Shown: piece by piece, positions 7,846 to 19,797 of the stretch | Layout of the letters: every line of letters starts with the position of its first letter | Position numbering within the stretch: position 1 is the first letter of the stretch | Assembly: GCA_903886275.1 (NCBI GenBank) | Contig: CAISLN010000061.1 | Span: forward strand, 1 to 54,734 | Direction of reading: 5' to 3' | DNA: 54,734 nt | Origin: an uncultured beta proteobacterium | GTDB lineage: Bacteria > Pseudomonadota > Gammaproteobacteria > Burkholderiales > Burkholderiaceae_C | Position numbers and translations under genes: made by a program | Notes under the pieces: generated by a model | What the model was told of the DNA's origin: nothing | The model's database searches: none | What the model saw: only the letters and a program-made list of their open reading frames with translations

Positions 7846-8991
7846 TTGTCCAACGCCCCCACTGCTACCCTGCAAACCACGCCCCTGAACGCCCTGCACA
7901 TCGAGCTGGGCGCCCGCATGGTGCCCTTTGCCGGCTACTCGATGCCGGTGCAGTATCCCGCCGGCCTGATGGCCGAACACCACCACACCCGCAGCGCTGC
8001 AGGCCTCTTTGATGTGTCGCACATGGGCCAACTGCGCCTGGTGGGCGCAGACGCCGCAGCCGCCTTTGAGAGCCTGATGCCGGTCGATGTGATCGACCTG
8101 CCATTGGGCAAACAGCGCTACGGCCTGTTGCTCAACGAGGAAGGCGGCATCATGGACGACCTGATGTTTGTCCGCCGCGAGGCCGATATCTTTGTGGTGG
8201 TCAACGGCGCCTGCAAGGTGGCCGACATCGCCCACATCCAGGCTTCTATTGGCACGCGCTGCGAAGTCATCCCCATGCCGGAGATGGCGCTGCTGGCGCT
8301 GCAAGGCCCGCAGGCCGTGACCGCGTTGTCGCGCCTGGCACCCGGCGTGGAGAAGCTGGTCTTTATGAGCGGTGGCCACTTTGTGGTGAACACCGGATCG
8401 CAAAGCATCCCGGTTTTTCTGACGCGCAGCGGCTATACCGGCGAGGACGGTTTCGAGATCTCGGTGCACAGCAGCCAAGCCGACGCCTTGGCGCGCGCCC
8501 TGCTGGCACAAGTCGAGGTGAAACCCATAGGACTTGGCGCGCGCAACTCGCTGCGTCTGGAAGCCGGCCTGTGCCTGCATGGCAACGACATTGACGCCGG
8601 CACCACACCGGTAGAAGCCAATCTGCTGTGGGCCATGCAAAAGGTGCGGCGCACCGGTGGTGCCAGGGCCGGTGGTTTTCCCGGCGCTGACAAAATTTTG
8701 GCGACCCTAGACCACCCAGTTGCAGGCAGCCGCAAGCGCGTGGGACTGGTGGCGCTGGAGCGCATTCCGGTGCGCGAACACACTGTTCTGCAAGACCTGG
8801 ACGGCAACGCCGTTGGCGAAGTCACCAGCGGCCTGCTCGGCCCCACGGTGGACAAGCCGGTGGCCATGGCCTATGTGAAGGCCGAGTGTGCCGCTTTAGG
8901 CACGCGCATCCACGCCATCGTGCGCGGCAAGACCGTGCCCATGGAAGTGGCGCCCATGCCCTTTAACCCCACCCACTATTTCCGCGGCTGA
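7846..8991 (+). CDS. gcvT: Aminomethyltransferase, glycine cleavage T-protein
   Basis: A 381-residue T-protein. It transfers the methylene group from the H-protein-bound aminomethyl intermediate to tetrahydrofolate and releases ammonia, in the cytoplasm. Family hallmarks are visible: FAGYSMPVQYPAG near residues 29-41, GLFDVSHMGQ, RSGYTGEDGFEI and the C-terminal PMPFNPTHYFRG. The start is TTG at 7846, with GGAG 8 bases upstream; no ATG lies near the conserved N-terminus. It is first in gcvT-gcvH-gcvP and controlled by the riboswitch upstream. The TTG start may keep expression low or tune the riboswitch response. Confidence 0.95.
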   Translation: MSNAPTATLQTTPLNALHIELGARMVPFAGYSMPVQYPAGLMAEHHHTRSAAGLFDVSHMGQLRLVGADAAAAFESLMPVDVIDLPLGKQRYGLLLNEEGGIMDDLMFVRREADIFVVVNGACKVADIAHIQASIGTRCEVIPMPEMALLALQGPQAVTALSRLAPGVEKLVFMSGGHFVVNTGSQSIPVFLTRSGYTGEDGFEISVHSSQADALARALLAQVEVKPIGLGARNSLRLEAGLCLHGNDIDAGTTPVEANLLWAMQKVRRTGGARAGGFPGADKILATLDHPVAGSRKRVGLVALERIPVREHTVLQDLDGNAVGEVTSGLLGPTVDKPVAMAYVKAECAALGTRIHAIVRGKTVPMEVAPMPFNPTHYFRG

Positions 8992-9048
8992 TTGCAAACG
9001 CAATCGGCTGTAATGAACGCCTCTCAACCCACCCAAAGGACTTTCCCC

Positions 9049-9423
9049 ATGACCCTCAAATTCACTCCCGACCACGAATGGCTGCAGCTTGAAGACAGCG
9101 GCAACGCAATTGTTGGCATCACCGTCCACGCCCAAGATGCGCTGGGCGATGTGGTTTTTGTAGACCTGCCCGAAGTCGGCAAGACCTATGCAAAAGGCGA
9201 AGTGGCCGGCGTGGTCGAGTCGGTCAAGGCCGCAGCCGACGTGTACATGCCCATCGATGGCACCGTGACCGAGGTGAACGAAGCCCTGCGCGCCGACCCG
9301 GCCCTGGCCAACAGCGACCCTCAGGGCGCGGGTTGGTTCTTCAAGACCACCGTGGCCAACCGTGCCCAGTTCGATGAACTGATGGACGACGTGGCCTACA
9401 CAAAATTCTCCGACGCCGCCTAG
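9049..9423 (+). CDS. gcvH: Glycine cleavage system H-protein
   Basis: A 124-residue lipoyl carrier that shuttles the aminomethyl group between P-, T- and L-proteins. It begins with the typical MTLKFTPDHEW, and the lipoylated lysine is K60 in VVESVKAAADVY. ATG 9049 is preceded by AAAGGA at 9035-9040; upstream in-frame ATGs would add residues foreign to the family. It lies 57 bp after gcvT and 57 bp before gcvP, all co-directional. Confidence 0.97.
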   Translation: MTLKFTPDHEWLQLEDSGNAIVGITVHAQDALGDVVFVDLPEVGKTYAKGEVAGVVESVKAAADVYMPIDGTVTEVNEALRADPALANSDPQGAGWFFKTTVANRAQFDELMDDVAYTKFSDAA

Positions 9424-9480
9424 TTTTTTCCGAAGGGCCACCCTGCCCTTTGTCCCTTTAGCGCTCACCCCCTTATTGCC

Positions 9481-12426
<2,946 letters not shown>

Positions 12427-12439
12427 TAGAGTTGGGCGC

Positions 12440-14722
12440 TTGAACCGCCTGACCCACACCCTTCTTTCCTTCGCCCTTGGCACGCTGCTCTTGGGCAGCG
12501 TGCTGCCACAAGCCCTGGCGCAAGAGGTGACCCTCAACCCGATACCGCGCGTGACCGTGGTGCTGGCCGGTGGCGGTGCCAAGGGCTTTGCCCATCTGGC
12601 CCTGCTGCGCCGGCTGGAGCAGGACCACATCAAAATAGCCAAGATCATTGGCACCAGCATGGGTGCGGTCATTGGCAGCCTGTATGCCAGCGGCATGAGC
12701 ACCCAACACATTGAGAAGGTCATTGGCAGCCTGGACCCCGGGCGGGTGGCGCTGGACCAGGTGAGCCGCGGCGAGTTGTCGCACCGCAGCCGCGAATACC
12801 AGCAGCGCTATCCGGTGGACATGGAGCTGGGCGTGCAAGACGGCGCGCTCACCTTTGCCCGCGGCGTCAGCGACGGCCAGCGCTTTCTCGCGCTGATGCA
12901 GGAGCTCACCGCCAACGTGGCGCCCAACAGCGACTTCGACCAACTGAAGATTCCCTTTAGGGCCGTGGCCACGCGCTACCGCGATGGCGAATTGGTGGCC
13001 TTCAAGCACGGCAGCCTGGCCCTGGTGGTGCGTGCCAGCATGGCCGCACCGGGCGTGTTTGCGCCGGTGGAAATCGAGGGCGAGACCTATGTGGATGGCG
13101 GCCTGGTGGCCAATTTGCCAGTAGAGGTGGCGCTGCGCGAGGGCGCCGACATCATCGTAGCCTCTTATCTGGGCGACACCGACAAGCAGGGCGAGAACCT
13201 GAACACCGGCAACGCCCTGAGCGTGGCCAACCGCATGCTCGACATCCTGATGCGCCAGAACGAACGCCGCAATATCGCCCTGCTGCGCCCCCAGGACATT
13301 TTGGTGCGCCCGCAGTTGCAGGACTTCGGCTTTGGCAGCTTTGACCAGCCGGCCCAAATTATCCAGGCCGGGCAAGACGCGGTGCAGGCGCAAGACGAAC
13401 GCTTTAGGCAACTGGCCCATTTGACGGGGGTGGATGTGGAGGACATGGCCCTGCCCACACCCAACTTCGCGCAGCGCGACATCACCATCAAGCAGTTGCG
13501 TGTCACCGGCAACAAGCATGTGTCCTCGGCCTTTATCGAGAACGAACTCAAGTCCCTGCTGGGCCAGGTCTACCAGGCCCACGCGGTGGGCCAGTTGGTG
13601 GACGAGCTCTATGCGAGTGGCAATTTCGAACGGGTCAACTACCAGCTCATGCAGCTGCAAGACGCGCAGTACGAGCTGGTGGTGGACGTGAACGAAAAAA
13701 CCTATGGGCCCAACTTTCTAAAGACCAGCCTGGGTTTTTACAGCGAGGCCAGCGGCACCAATCTGTTCTCTTTTGGCGTGGGTTTTCGCAGGCCTTGGCT
13801 CACGCCTGACGGGCTGGAGCTGCAGGCCGACCTGCGTGCGGGCTCGCAAAGCGAGGTGGCGCTCAAGGTCTTCCAACCCCTGGGCGAGCGCTGGGGCATG
13901 AACGCCTACGCCTCTTACAACAGCAGCGAGCTGCCAATCTACCGGCCCGATGTGAGCGCTGCGCAAAAGATGGCCTCCAGCACCTTGCGCCGCGAGGAAC
14001 TGGGCCTGAACCTGTCCTACGACATCAGCCAGAAGGCCACCGCCCGGCTGGGCCTGGTGACCAACCAAACCCATGTCACCATAGACACCGCAAAGACCGT
14101 GGGCTACGCGCAGGACGGGCAGCAACGGGCCTATGTGCTGCATGACGGCGAATCGCAATTCACCGGCATCAACGCGCGCTTCGCGGCCGACCTGCTGGAC
14201 TCGCCCTCCTTCCCCACGCGCGGCTATTACCTGAACGTGGAAGGCGCGCAGGGCGTCACCGGCAGCAACCAATACACCAGCTACCGCGCCAACGCGCTAT
14301 TGGCAAAAAGCCTGGGCTCGCATGTCATCAACCTCGGTCTGAATCTGGGGGCGGACCATATTTTTGACTGCGCGGGCTGCATTTTGCCGACCTCACTGGC
14401 GCCGCTTTATTTGGGTGGCTTCCAGTCCATGGGTGCCTACCAAATGGGCCAGCTCAACGGCGACCGCTTGGTCCATCTGCAGGCCACCTATATGTACCGC
14501 CTGACCGATGGCGGCATCCTGCACCAGCCCACCTTTGTCGGCTTTGTCGCTGAAGCGGGAGACGCTTGGCTCAGCAGCCAGCCCTATGCCGAGAAATACA
14601 GCGGCACCGCCTTTATCGGTGTGGACAGCAAGATCGGCGATGTCTTCTTTGGCGCCGCCAGCGGCAGCGGCGGCAACCACAATGTGTTCCTGCAACTGGG
14701 CCGTCGCTTTAGCCTTTGGTGA
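12440..14722 (+). CDS. Patatin-like phospholipase with POTRA and Omp85 barrel (PlpD-like, type Vd autotransporter)
   Basis: 760 residues from TTG 12440. This start gives a clean Sec signal peptide ending in ALAQ; an in-frame ATG at 12368 would lie inside gcvP and spoil the signal. The patatin domain has the oxyanion loop GGGAKG, nucleophile S73 in GTSMG and catalytic D219 in DGG. A POTRA-like domain follows (about 349-420, ITIKQLRVTGNKHV), then an outer-membrane beta-barrel to the C-terminal RRFSLW. This order matches Pseudomonas PlpD, where the lipase is carried through the outer membrane by its own barrel. The ribosome site is weak, and the gene lies 13 bp after gcvP, so it may be partly co-expressed with the glycine operon. 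The substrate is unknown. It ends convergently with the AraC gene, overlapping by 14 bp. Confidence 0.9.
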   Translation: MNRLTHTLLSFALGTLLLGSVLPQALAQEVTLNPIPRVTVVLAGGGAKGFAHLALLRRLEQDHIKIAKIIGTSMGAVIGSLYASGMSTQHIEKVIGSLDPGRVALDQVSRGELSHRSREYQQRYPVDMELGVQDGALTFARGVSDGQRFLALMQELTANVAPNSDFDQLKIPFRAVATRYRDGELVAFKHGSLALVVRASMAAPGVFAPVEIEGETYVDGGLVANLPVEVALREGADIIVASYLGDTDKQGENLNTGNALSVANRMLDILMRQNERRNIALLRPQDILVRPQLQDFGFGSFDQPAQIIQAGQDAVQAQDERFRQLAHLTGVDVEDMALPTPNFAQRDITIKQLRVTGNKHVSSAFIENELKSLLGQVYQAHAVGQLVDELYASGNFERVNYQLMQLQDAQYELVVDVNEKTYGPNFLKTSLGFYSEASGTNLFSFGVGFRRPWLTPDGLELQADLRAGSQSEVALKVFQPLGERWGMNAYASYNSSELPIYRPDVSAAQKMASSTLRREELGLNLSYDISQKATARLGLVTNQTHVTIDTAKTVGYAQDGQQRAYVLHDGESQFTGINARFAADLLDSPSFPTRGYYLNVEGAQGVTGSNQYTSYRANALLAKSLGSHVINLGLNLGADHIFDCAGCILPTSLAPLYLGGFQSMGAYQMGQLNGDRLVHLQATYMYRLTDGGILHQPTFVGFVAEAGDAWLSSQPYAEKYSGTAFIGVDSKIGDVFFGAASGSGGNHNVFLQLGRRFSLW

Positions 14723-15635
14723 TTCCAAAGCGGCTGGCTTCTTGGCGGCGAAACTCGCGCGGGGTCATGCCCTTGATGTCCAGAAAGCGGCGATTGAAGT
14801 TGGCGATGTTGTTAAAGCCCACGTCGTAGGCAATGCTGGTGATCTGCCGGTCTGACTCCATCAGAAACTGGCAGGCGCGGTTGATGCGCACATGGTTCAC
14901 AAAGTCGGTAAAGGTGTTGCCCGTGGCGCGCCTGAAAAAACGCGAGAAGCGGCTCTCGGTCATGCCCAGATCCTGGGCCAGCTCGGCGGCCGACAGGGGC
15001 TCGGTCAGGTTGTCGGTGATGCGGCTCAGGATGGAATTGATCTGCTCCAACTGCGCATCGTTGTCCACGCTCTGAATCTGCGCATTCGACAGCAAGCGGT
15101 AATCCTTGCACTGCGCCAGCTCCCCCATGAATTCACAAAAGGCGCCAAAGCGTGCCAGGCCCTGGCGCGACTTCACCTGTTGCCAATGCAGCGTCGCCTG
15201 CGCAAACATGTCAAAGAACTCGATGCCATGCCTGGCCCGCTCCAACAGCGGCAGCAAGCCGCGCATCTCGGGAATGTGGCGGCTGGCCTCCTCCATGGGC
15301 GCATGCGGAAACTGGATCACCAGATCGCGCTCGGGCACACCGCCTTCGGGCAGGTCCATGCTGACCCAGTTGTGCGGCAGGCGCGGCCCGGTCAGCACCA
15401 GGTGGCCGGGCTGGAACTGGCCAATCCAGTCGCCGACAAAGGCCTTGCCGGAGGTGGAGGTGATCAGATGCAGCTCGTACTCGTCGTGGTAATGCCAACG
15501 CGCCAGCGGCGTGGGAAAACCATGCGACAGGCAACGGATGATGCCCACCGCATCGGGGCGCTCATAGCCCAGTTCGGGTGAGCGGATGTAGTCATGCTCA
15601 AGCTCGGGCTTGAGCTGACGGGGTTTGGTGGACAT
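14709..15635 (-). CDS. AraC-family regulator of the polyol operon
   Basis: 308 residues from ATG 15633-15635, which lies just past the end of smoS; longer frames would overlap smoS. The N-terminal cupin-like sensor has a WHYHDEYEL motif near residue 50. The C-terminal AraC/XylS double helix-turn-helix (about 205-305) includes LSAAELAQDLGMTESRFSRFFRRAT-type and IAYDVGFNNIANFNRRFLDIKGMTPREFRR-type segments. It is the last gene of the minus-strand polyol transport and oxidation cluster, which suggests it senses a sugar alcohol and activates the operon promoter near 22270. AraC proteins of this kind (MtlR-like) are known beside mannitol operons. Confidence 0.88.
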   Translation of the reverse strand: MSTKPRQLKPELEHDYIRSPELGYERPDAVGIIRCLSHGFPTPLARWHYHDEYELHLITSTSGKAFVGDWIGQFQPGHLVLTGPRLPHNWVSMDLPEGGVPERDLVIQFPHAPMEEASRHIPEMRGLLPLLERARHGIEFFDMFAQATLHWQQVKSRQGLARFGAFCEFMGELAQCKDYRLLSNAQIQSVDNDAQLEQINSILSRITDNLTEPLSAAELAQDLGMTESRFSRFFRRATGNTFTDFVNHVRINRACQFLMESDRQITSIAYDVGFNNIANFNRRFLDIKGMTPREFRRQEASRFGITKG

Positions 15636-15666
15636 GCGGCCTATGGACTCTTGGGTGCGGCGCAGT

Positions 15667-16452
15667 TTAAGACATGACGCTGCCGCCATCGACATTGAGC
15701 GTCTGCGCCGTGATGTAAGAGGATTCAAAGCTGGCCAGGAAGACGGCCGCACCGCAGATGTCGGTGGGGTCGCCCATATAGCCCAGTGGCACGGCCAAGC
15801 CGACCTGGCGCTTCTTCTCGCCAATGGGCAAATGCTCGTACTTGGCAAACAGCGCGTCCACGTTGGCCCACATCGGTGTGGCGATCACGCCGGGGGCAAT
15901 GCCGTTGACGCGGATCTTGTGCGGCGCCATGGCCAGCGCTGCGCTTTGCGTGTAGCTGATGATGGCGGCCTTGCTGGCGCAGTAATGCGATACCAAGGCC
16001 TCGCCGCGCCGCCCAGCCTGTGACGCCATATTGATGACCGCGCCGCCCTGCACCTGCTGCGCCACCATATGCGAGAGCACCTTTTGCATCACGAAGAAGG
16101 CGCCCTTCACATTGACCGCAAAAATCTTGTCGTACATGGCCTCGTCGCTTTCGAGCAGCGGCGCCATGTCAAAAATGGCGGCGTTGTTGTAGAGCGTGGT
16201 GATGGCGCCAAAGCGTGCAGCGGCTGCCGTGATCAGCGCGTCGATCTGCGCCAGCTTGGTCACATCGGTGGGCACATAGGCCAGGCGGTCCGGGTTGGCG
16301 GCCATCAGCGCGGCCAACTCGGGCGTGGGCACAGCGCCTATATCGGCCACGGTGCAGTTGGCGCCCTCGCGCAAATAGGCCGTGGCCACCGCCAGTCCGA
16401 TACCACCGGCAGCGCCGGTCAGCAGGGCGTGTTTTCCATTCAAGCGGGTCAT
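15667..16452 (-). CDS. smoS: Sorbitol (L-iditol) 2-dehydrogenase, SDR family
   Basis: A 261-residue short-chain dehydrogenase with NAD motif TGAAGGIG (12-19), NNAA near residue 90, a catalytic Ser in NMASQAGRRGEA, and YCASK for Tyr/Lys. The segments SQAGRRGEALV, LPIGEKKRQVG and the ending TLNVDGGSVMS match Rhodobacter SmoS as I remember it. That enzyme oxidises D-sorbitol to D-fructose and can act on galactitol. Its ATG overlaps the stop of the upstream dehydrogenase by 4 bp (16449-16452), so translation is coupled. It works downstream of the SmoEFGK importer. Confidence 0.9.
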   Translation of the reverse strand: MTRLNGKHALLTGAAGGIGLAVATAYLREGANCTVADIGAVPTPELAALMAANPDRLAYVPTDVTKLAQIDALITAAAARFGAITTLYNNAAIFDMAPLLESDEAMYDKIFAVNVKGAFFVMQKVLSHMVAQQVQGGAVINMASQAGRRGEALVSHYCASKAAIISYTQSAALAMAPHKIRVNGIAPGVIATPMWANVDALFAKYEHLPIGEKKRQVGLAVPLGYMGDPTDICGAAVFLASFESSYITAQTLNVDGGSVMS

Positions 16453-17864
16453 ACAGTCTTCCTTTGGATAAATTGTTCGACGCGGGCAGTGGCTGCGCGC
16501 AGGGCAGCTACCAGTCGCGCATCACCGGCCAGATTGCCCCACAGCGGCAGGTCGGCGCAAAAGGCCGCTACCGGGTCGGCTGCGGCGCAGATGGCGTGTG
16601 CCACTGCCGGGTCCATGGCCTGGTCCTGGTAGGTGTAGCCAATGGCTCCGGCGTGCCAGCGCTGCAAATAGGCCAGGAACAGCGCGGGCAACAGGGCCAC
16701 GCTCTTGATGGACTCACCGCGTGCCAAGCGCTCGCGTACCGTGGGCGCGATAAAGCCGGGGATCTTGGAAAAACCATCCATGGCCACGCGTTGGTTGGTG
16801 TCGGCAATGGCCGGATTGCCAAAGCGGTCCAGCACCACATCGCGGTAATGGGCCAGGTTGATCGGGCAGGGATGCTCGGGCGTGTCGAGCACCGGGATCA
16901 CATCGTCGGTGACGTAATCAAACGCAAACTGGCGGATCTGCGCATCCTGTGTACCTTCGTGGATATAGGTGTAACCGACCAAGGTGCCGGCCCAGGCGAT
17001 GCAACTGTGGGTGGCGTTCAACAGGCGGATCTTGGCCTCCTCGAAAGCCTGCACCGACTCCACCATCTCCACGCCCACCGCTTCCCAAGCGGGTCGCCCG
17101 GCAATGAAGTGGTCTTCAACCACCCACTGGATAAAGCTCTCGGCCATCAGGGCTGCGGCGTCGTCAACGCCGGTGGCTGCCAGCACGCGTTCGCGCACGG
17201 CCGGCGTGGGGCGCGGCGTGATGCGGTCCACCATGGCATTGGGACTGCTGGTGTTTGCGCTCACCCAGGCCAGAAGCTCGGCATCACCCACCAGCTCCAA
17301 AAATTGCAGCAGACCGCTGCGCGAGCGCTCGCCGTTGTGGCGCAGGTTGTCGCAGTTCAGCAGCGTCACCGCACCGGCGTGGGCCTGCATGCGGGCGCGC
17401 AAAATGGCCGTGAGCGCGCCATAAATCGTGCTTCCCGCCCGGCCATCTTTCACCGCCTCCAAGTCGGATTGCAGGTCGGCAAAATTCAGATCGAGCCGGT
17501 CCTTGGCATCGAGGTAATAGCCGGCCTCGGTCACGGTAAACGAGAGGATGCGGGTGAATGCATCGGCCCCCAGGCGTATCAGCCCAGACAGCATGGGATC
17601 AAAGCGCACCACGGTCTGGATGGAGGTGATGCGGGTGTAGGCTCGCTCGCCTTGAGGCGTGACCGTCTCCAAGGTGTAGGCGCCATGCTGCGCAATCAGC
17701 GCGTCAATCGTCTCGGCCATGTCGGGGCGTATATTGCCACCGGCCAGGGCCCAGCGGGTGTCGCCGCTTTGCTGCAGCTGGTGCAGGTACAGCGCCTGGT
17801 GCGCGCGGTGAAAAGAGCCCAGCCCCAGGTGGAGCATCAAAAATGGTTTGGTGGTGTGTGTCAT
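16449..17864 (-). CDS. mtlK: Mannitol / D-arabinitol type polyol dehydrogenase
   Basis: 471 residues of the long-chain polyol-specific dehydrogenase family. It starts MLHLGLGSFHRAHQA after a short leader and contains LNCDNLRHNG, the conserved segment around NAD and substrate binding, and a Lys-containing helix further on. Members oxidise D-mannitol to fructose or D-arabinitol to xylulose; sequence alone does not let me choose. The smo-type operon favours mannitol (mtlK), while the length is between the two groups. It lies 2 bp after the ATPase gene and overlaps smoS by 4 bp. Confidence 0.82.
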   Translation of the reverse strand: MTHTTKPFLMLHLGLGSFHRAHQALYLHQLQQSGDTRWALAGGNIRPDMAETIDALIAQHGAYTLETVTPQGERAYTRITSIQTVVRFDPMLSGLIRLGADAFTRILSFTVTEAGYYLDAKDRLDLNFADLQSDLEAVKDGRAGSTIYGALTAILRARMQAHAGAVTLLNCDNLRHNGERSRSGLLQFLELVGDAELLAWVSANTSSPNAMVDRITPRPTPAVRERVLAATGVDDAAALMAESFIQWVVEDHFIAGRPAWEAVGVEMVESVQAFEEAKIRLLNATHSCIAWAGTLVGYTYIHEGTQDAQIRQFAFDYVTDDVIPVLDTPEHPCPINLAHYRDVVLDRFGNPAIADTNQRVAMDGFSKIPGFIAPTVRERLARGESIKSVALLPALFLAYLQRWHAGAIGYTYQDQAMDPAVAHAICAAADPVAAFCADLPLWGNLAGDARLVAALRAATARVEQFIQRKTV

Positions 17865-17866
17865 GG

Positions 17867-18928
17867 TTAATGGACCAGGGTTTCACGGGCGGCGCCCGTA
17901 CGGGTGATATGGCCTGCGGCATCGAACAGATGGGCAGCGTCCACATCGACATGCAGGCCCACCGCACTGCCCACTGCCAAATCGGTGCGCTCGATCTGGC
18001 GGGCTACCAGGTGCACGCCGTTGTCGGTGCACACATAAATCAGGGTCTCGGCACCCAGCGCTTCGACCAGTTCGACCTTGCCCTTCAACTGGCCCTGGCC
18101 TGCGGCACACAGGATGATGTTTTCCGGACGCATGCCGATAAAGCCATCGATTGGTACCGGCAAAGCCGTGCTGTTGACCAGCTCCTGCAGGTCCTTGGCG
18201 GGCACGATGTTCATTTGCGGTGTGCCTATGAACTGCGCCACAAACTGGTTGGCCGGGCGGTCATAGAGTTCCAAGGGAGTTCCGACCTGCTCGATTTTGC
18301 CGTCGCGCAAAACCACCACGCGGTCGGCCAGGGTCATGGCCTCCACCTGGTCATGCGTCACATAAATGGTGGTGGCACCGAGCTCGCGGTGCAGCTTGGC
18401 AATCTCGATGCGGGTCTGTCCGCGCAGCGCTGCGTCCAGATTGGAGAGCGGCTCGTCAAACAAAAACACCTTGGGTGCGCGCACGATGGCGCGCCCAATC
18501 GCGACCCGCTGGCGCTGGCCGCCGGACAGCTCCTTGGGGGTGCGCTGCAGGTAGTCGGTCAGGTTCAGGATCTTGGCGGCGCGCCCTACTTTCTCCTGGA
18601 TCACCGCCTCGTCCACCTTGGCCAATTTGAGCGCAAAGCTCATGTTCTCGAACACGCTCATGTGCGGATAGAGCGCATAGCTTTGGAACACCATGGCCAG
18701 GTCGCGCTTGCTCGAAGGCTGGTCGGTGATGTCGCGCCCGTCGAGCAGCAGTTTGCCGGCATCGGTCTGTTCGAGTCCGGCAATCAGCCGCAACAGCGTG
18801 GACTTGCCACAGCCCGAGGGGCCGACAAAGACGATGAATTCGCCCTGCTTGATTTCCAGGTCAATGCCGCGAATCACGCGCACATTGCCGAACTCCTTCT
18901 CGATGCCTTGCAGTTCTAGATATGCCAT
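17867..18928 (-). CDS. smoK: ABC transporter ATPase for sorbitol/mannitol
   Basis: 353 residues, MalK/UgpC type. The N-terminal nucleotide-binding domain has Walker A GPSGCGKST (36-44), signature LSGGQRQR, Walker B VFLFDEPLSNLD and the H-loop YVTHDQ. The C-terminal 110 residues form the regulatory TOBE region containing GMRPENI. It energises SmoF-SmoG for polyol uptake at the inner membrane and lies between the permease and dehydrogenase genes in one minus-strand operon. Confidence 0.93.
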   Translation of the reverse strand: MAYLELQGIEKEFGNVRVIRGIDLEIKQGEFIVFVGPSGCGKSTLLRLIAGLEQTDAGKLLLDGRDITDQPSSKRDLAMVFQSYALYPHMSVFENMSFALKLAKVDEAVIQEKVGRAAKILNLTDYLQRTPKELSGGQRQRVAIGRAIVRAPKVFLFDEPLSNLDAALRGQTRIEIAKLHRELGATTIYVTHDQVEAMTLADRVVVLRDGKIEQVGTPLELYDRPANQFVAQFIGTPQMNIVPAKDLQELVNSTALPVPIDGFIGMRPENIILCAAGQGQLKGKVELVEALGAETLIYVCTDNGVHLVARQIERTDLAVGSAVGLHVDVDAAHLFDAAGHITRTGAARETLVH

Positions 18929-18950
18929 GGGGTGTCTCTTGATTTGTTAT

Positions 18951-19793
18951 TTACTTGACGGCGCCGAAGGTCAGGCCTTGGACGAGTTGTTTTTGGCTGA
19001 ACCAACCGAACACCACGATGGGCGCAATCGCCATCAGGGAGGCGGCCGACAGCTTGGCCCAAAAGAGGCCCTCGGGGCTGGAGTAGCTGGCAATCAACGT
19101 GGCGAGCGTCCCCGACTTGGCCGCACTCAGGTTGAGCGACCAGAAGGCCTCGTTCCAGGACAGCACCAGGCACAAGAGACCGGTGGAGGCCAGGCCGCCC
19201 AGGGTCAGTGGCAACAGCACCAGGCGGAACTCCTGCCACAGGGTGGCGCCATCCATGCGCGAAGCTTCCAGAATCTCATGCGGCACTTCCTTCAGGTAGG
19301 AGTACAGCATCCACACCATGATGGGCAGGTTCGACAGGGTGAAGACGACGATCAGCGCGGTGCGCGAATCGAGTAGCCCCGTGCTCTGTGCCATCACATA
19401 CACAGGCACCAGCGCACCCACGGCCGGCATCATCTTGGTGGACAGCATCCACATCAAAATGTCCTTGGTGTGTTTGCCCTTGAAGAAGGCCATGGCGTAG
19501 GCCGCCGGGTAGGCCATCATCAGGCCGAGAATGGTGGAGACCACGCTGGTGATGAAGGAGTTTTGCGCGTACAGCAGGTAGTCGCTGCGCTCCTGCACGA
19601 TAGAAAAATTCTCCATCGTCGGTGTGAAGATCAGCAGCGGCGGCACCGAGATGGCTTGGAGCTCGGTCTTGAAGGCGGTGAGCATCAGCCAGCCCAGCGG
19701 GAAGAACAGCAGCAGGGTCACCAACCAGGCAGCAGCCGTGCGCGCGATGAGCGCGGGAGGGTATTTGGAACGCTTGGATCTAAGGTTTGCCAT
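18951..19793 (-). CDS. smoG: ABC transporter permease for polyols, MalG type
   Basis: 280 residues with about six membrane segments, the first starting at TAAAWLVTLLLFFPLGWLML. The EAA loop that contacts the ATPase is visible as EASRMDGATLWQEFRLVLLPL. It pairs with SmoF (starts 5 bp after smoF ends) to form the membrane channel of the sorbitol/mannitol importer. Confidence 0.92.
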   Translation of the reverse strand: MANLRSKRSKYPPALIARTAAAWLVTLLLFFPLGWLMLTAFKTELQAISVPPLLIFTPTMENFSIVQERSDYLLYAQNSFITSVVSTILGLMMAYPAAYAMAFFKGKHTKDILMWMLSTKMMPAVGALVPVYVMAQSTGLLDSRTALIVVFTLSNLPIMVWMLYSYLKEVPHEILEASRMDGATLWQEFRLVLLPLTLGGLASTGLLCLVLSWNEAFWSLNLSAAKSGTLATLIASYSSPEGLFWAKLSAASLMAIAPIVVFGWFSQKQLVQGLTFGAVK

Positions 19794-19797
19794 GGTG

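Noticed and set aside
4803..7919. Long minus-strand frames opposite the HSD10-like and ETF-QO genes
   Set aside because: Low-complexity antisense shadows; they also run through the terminator and riboswitch.
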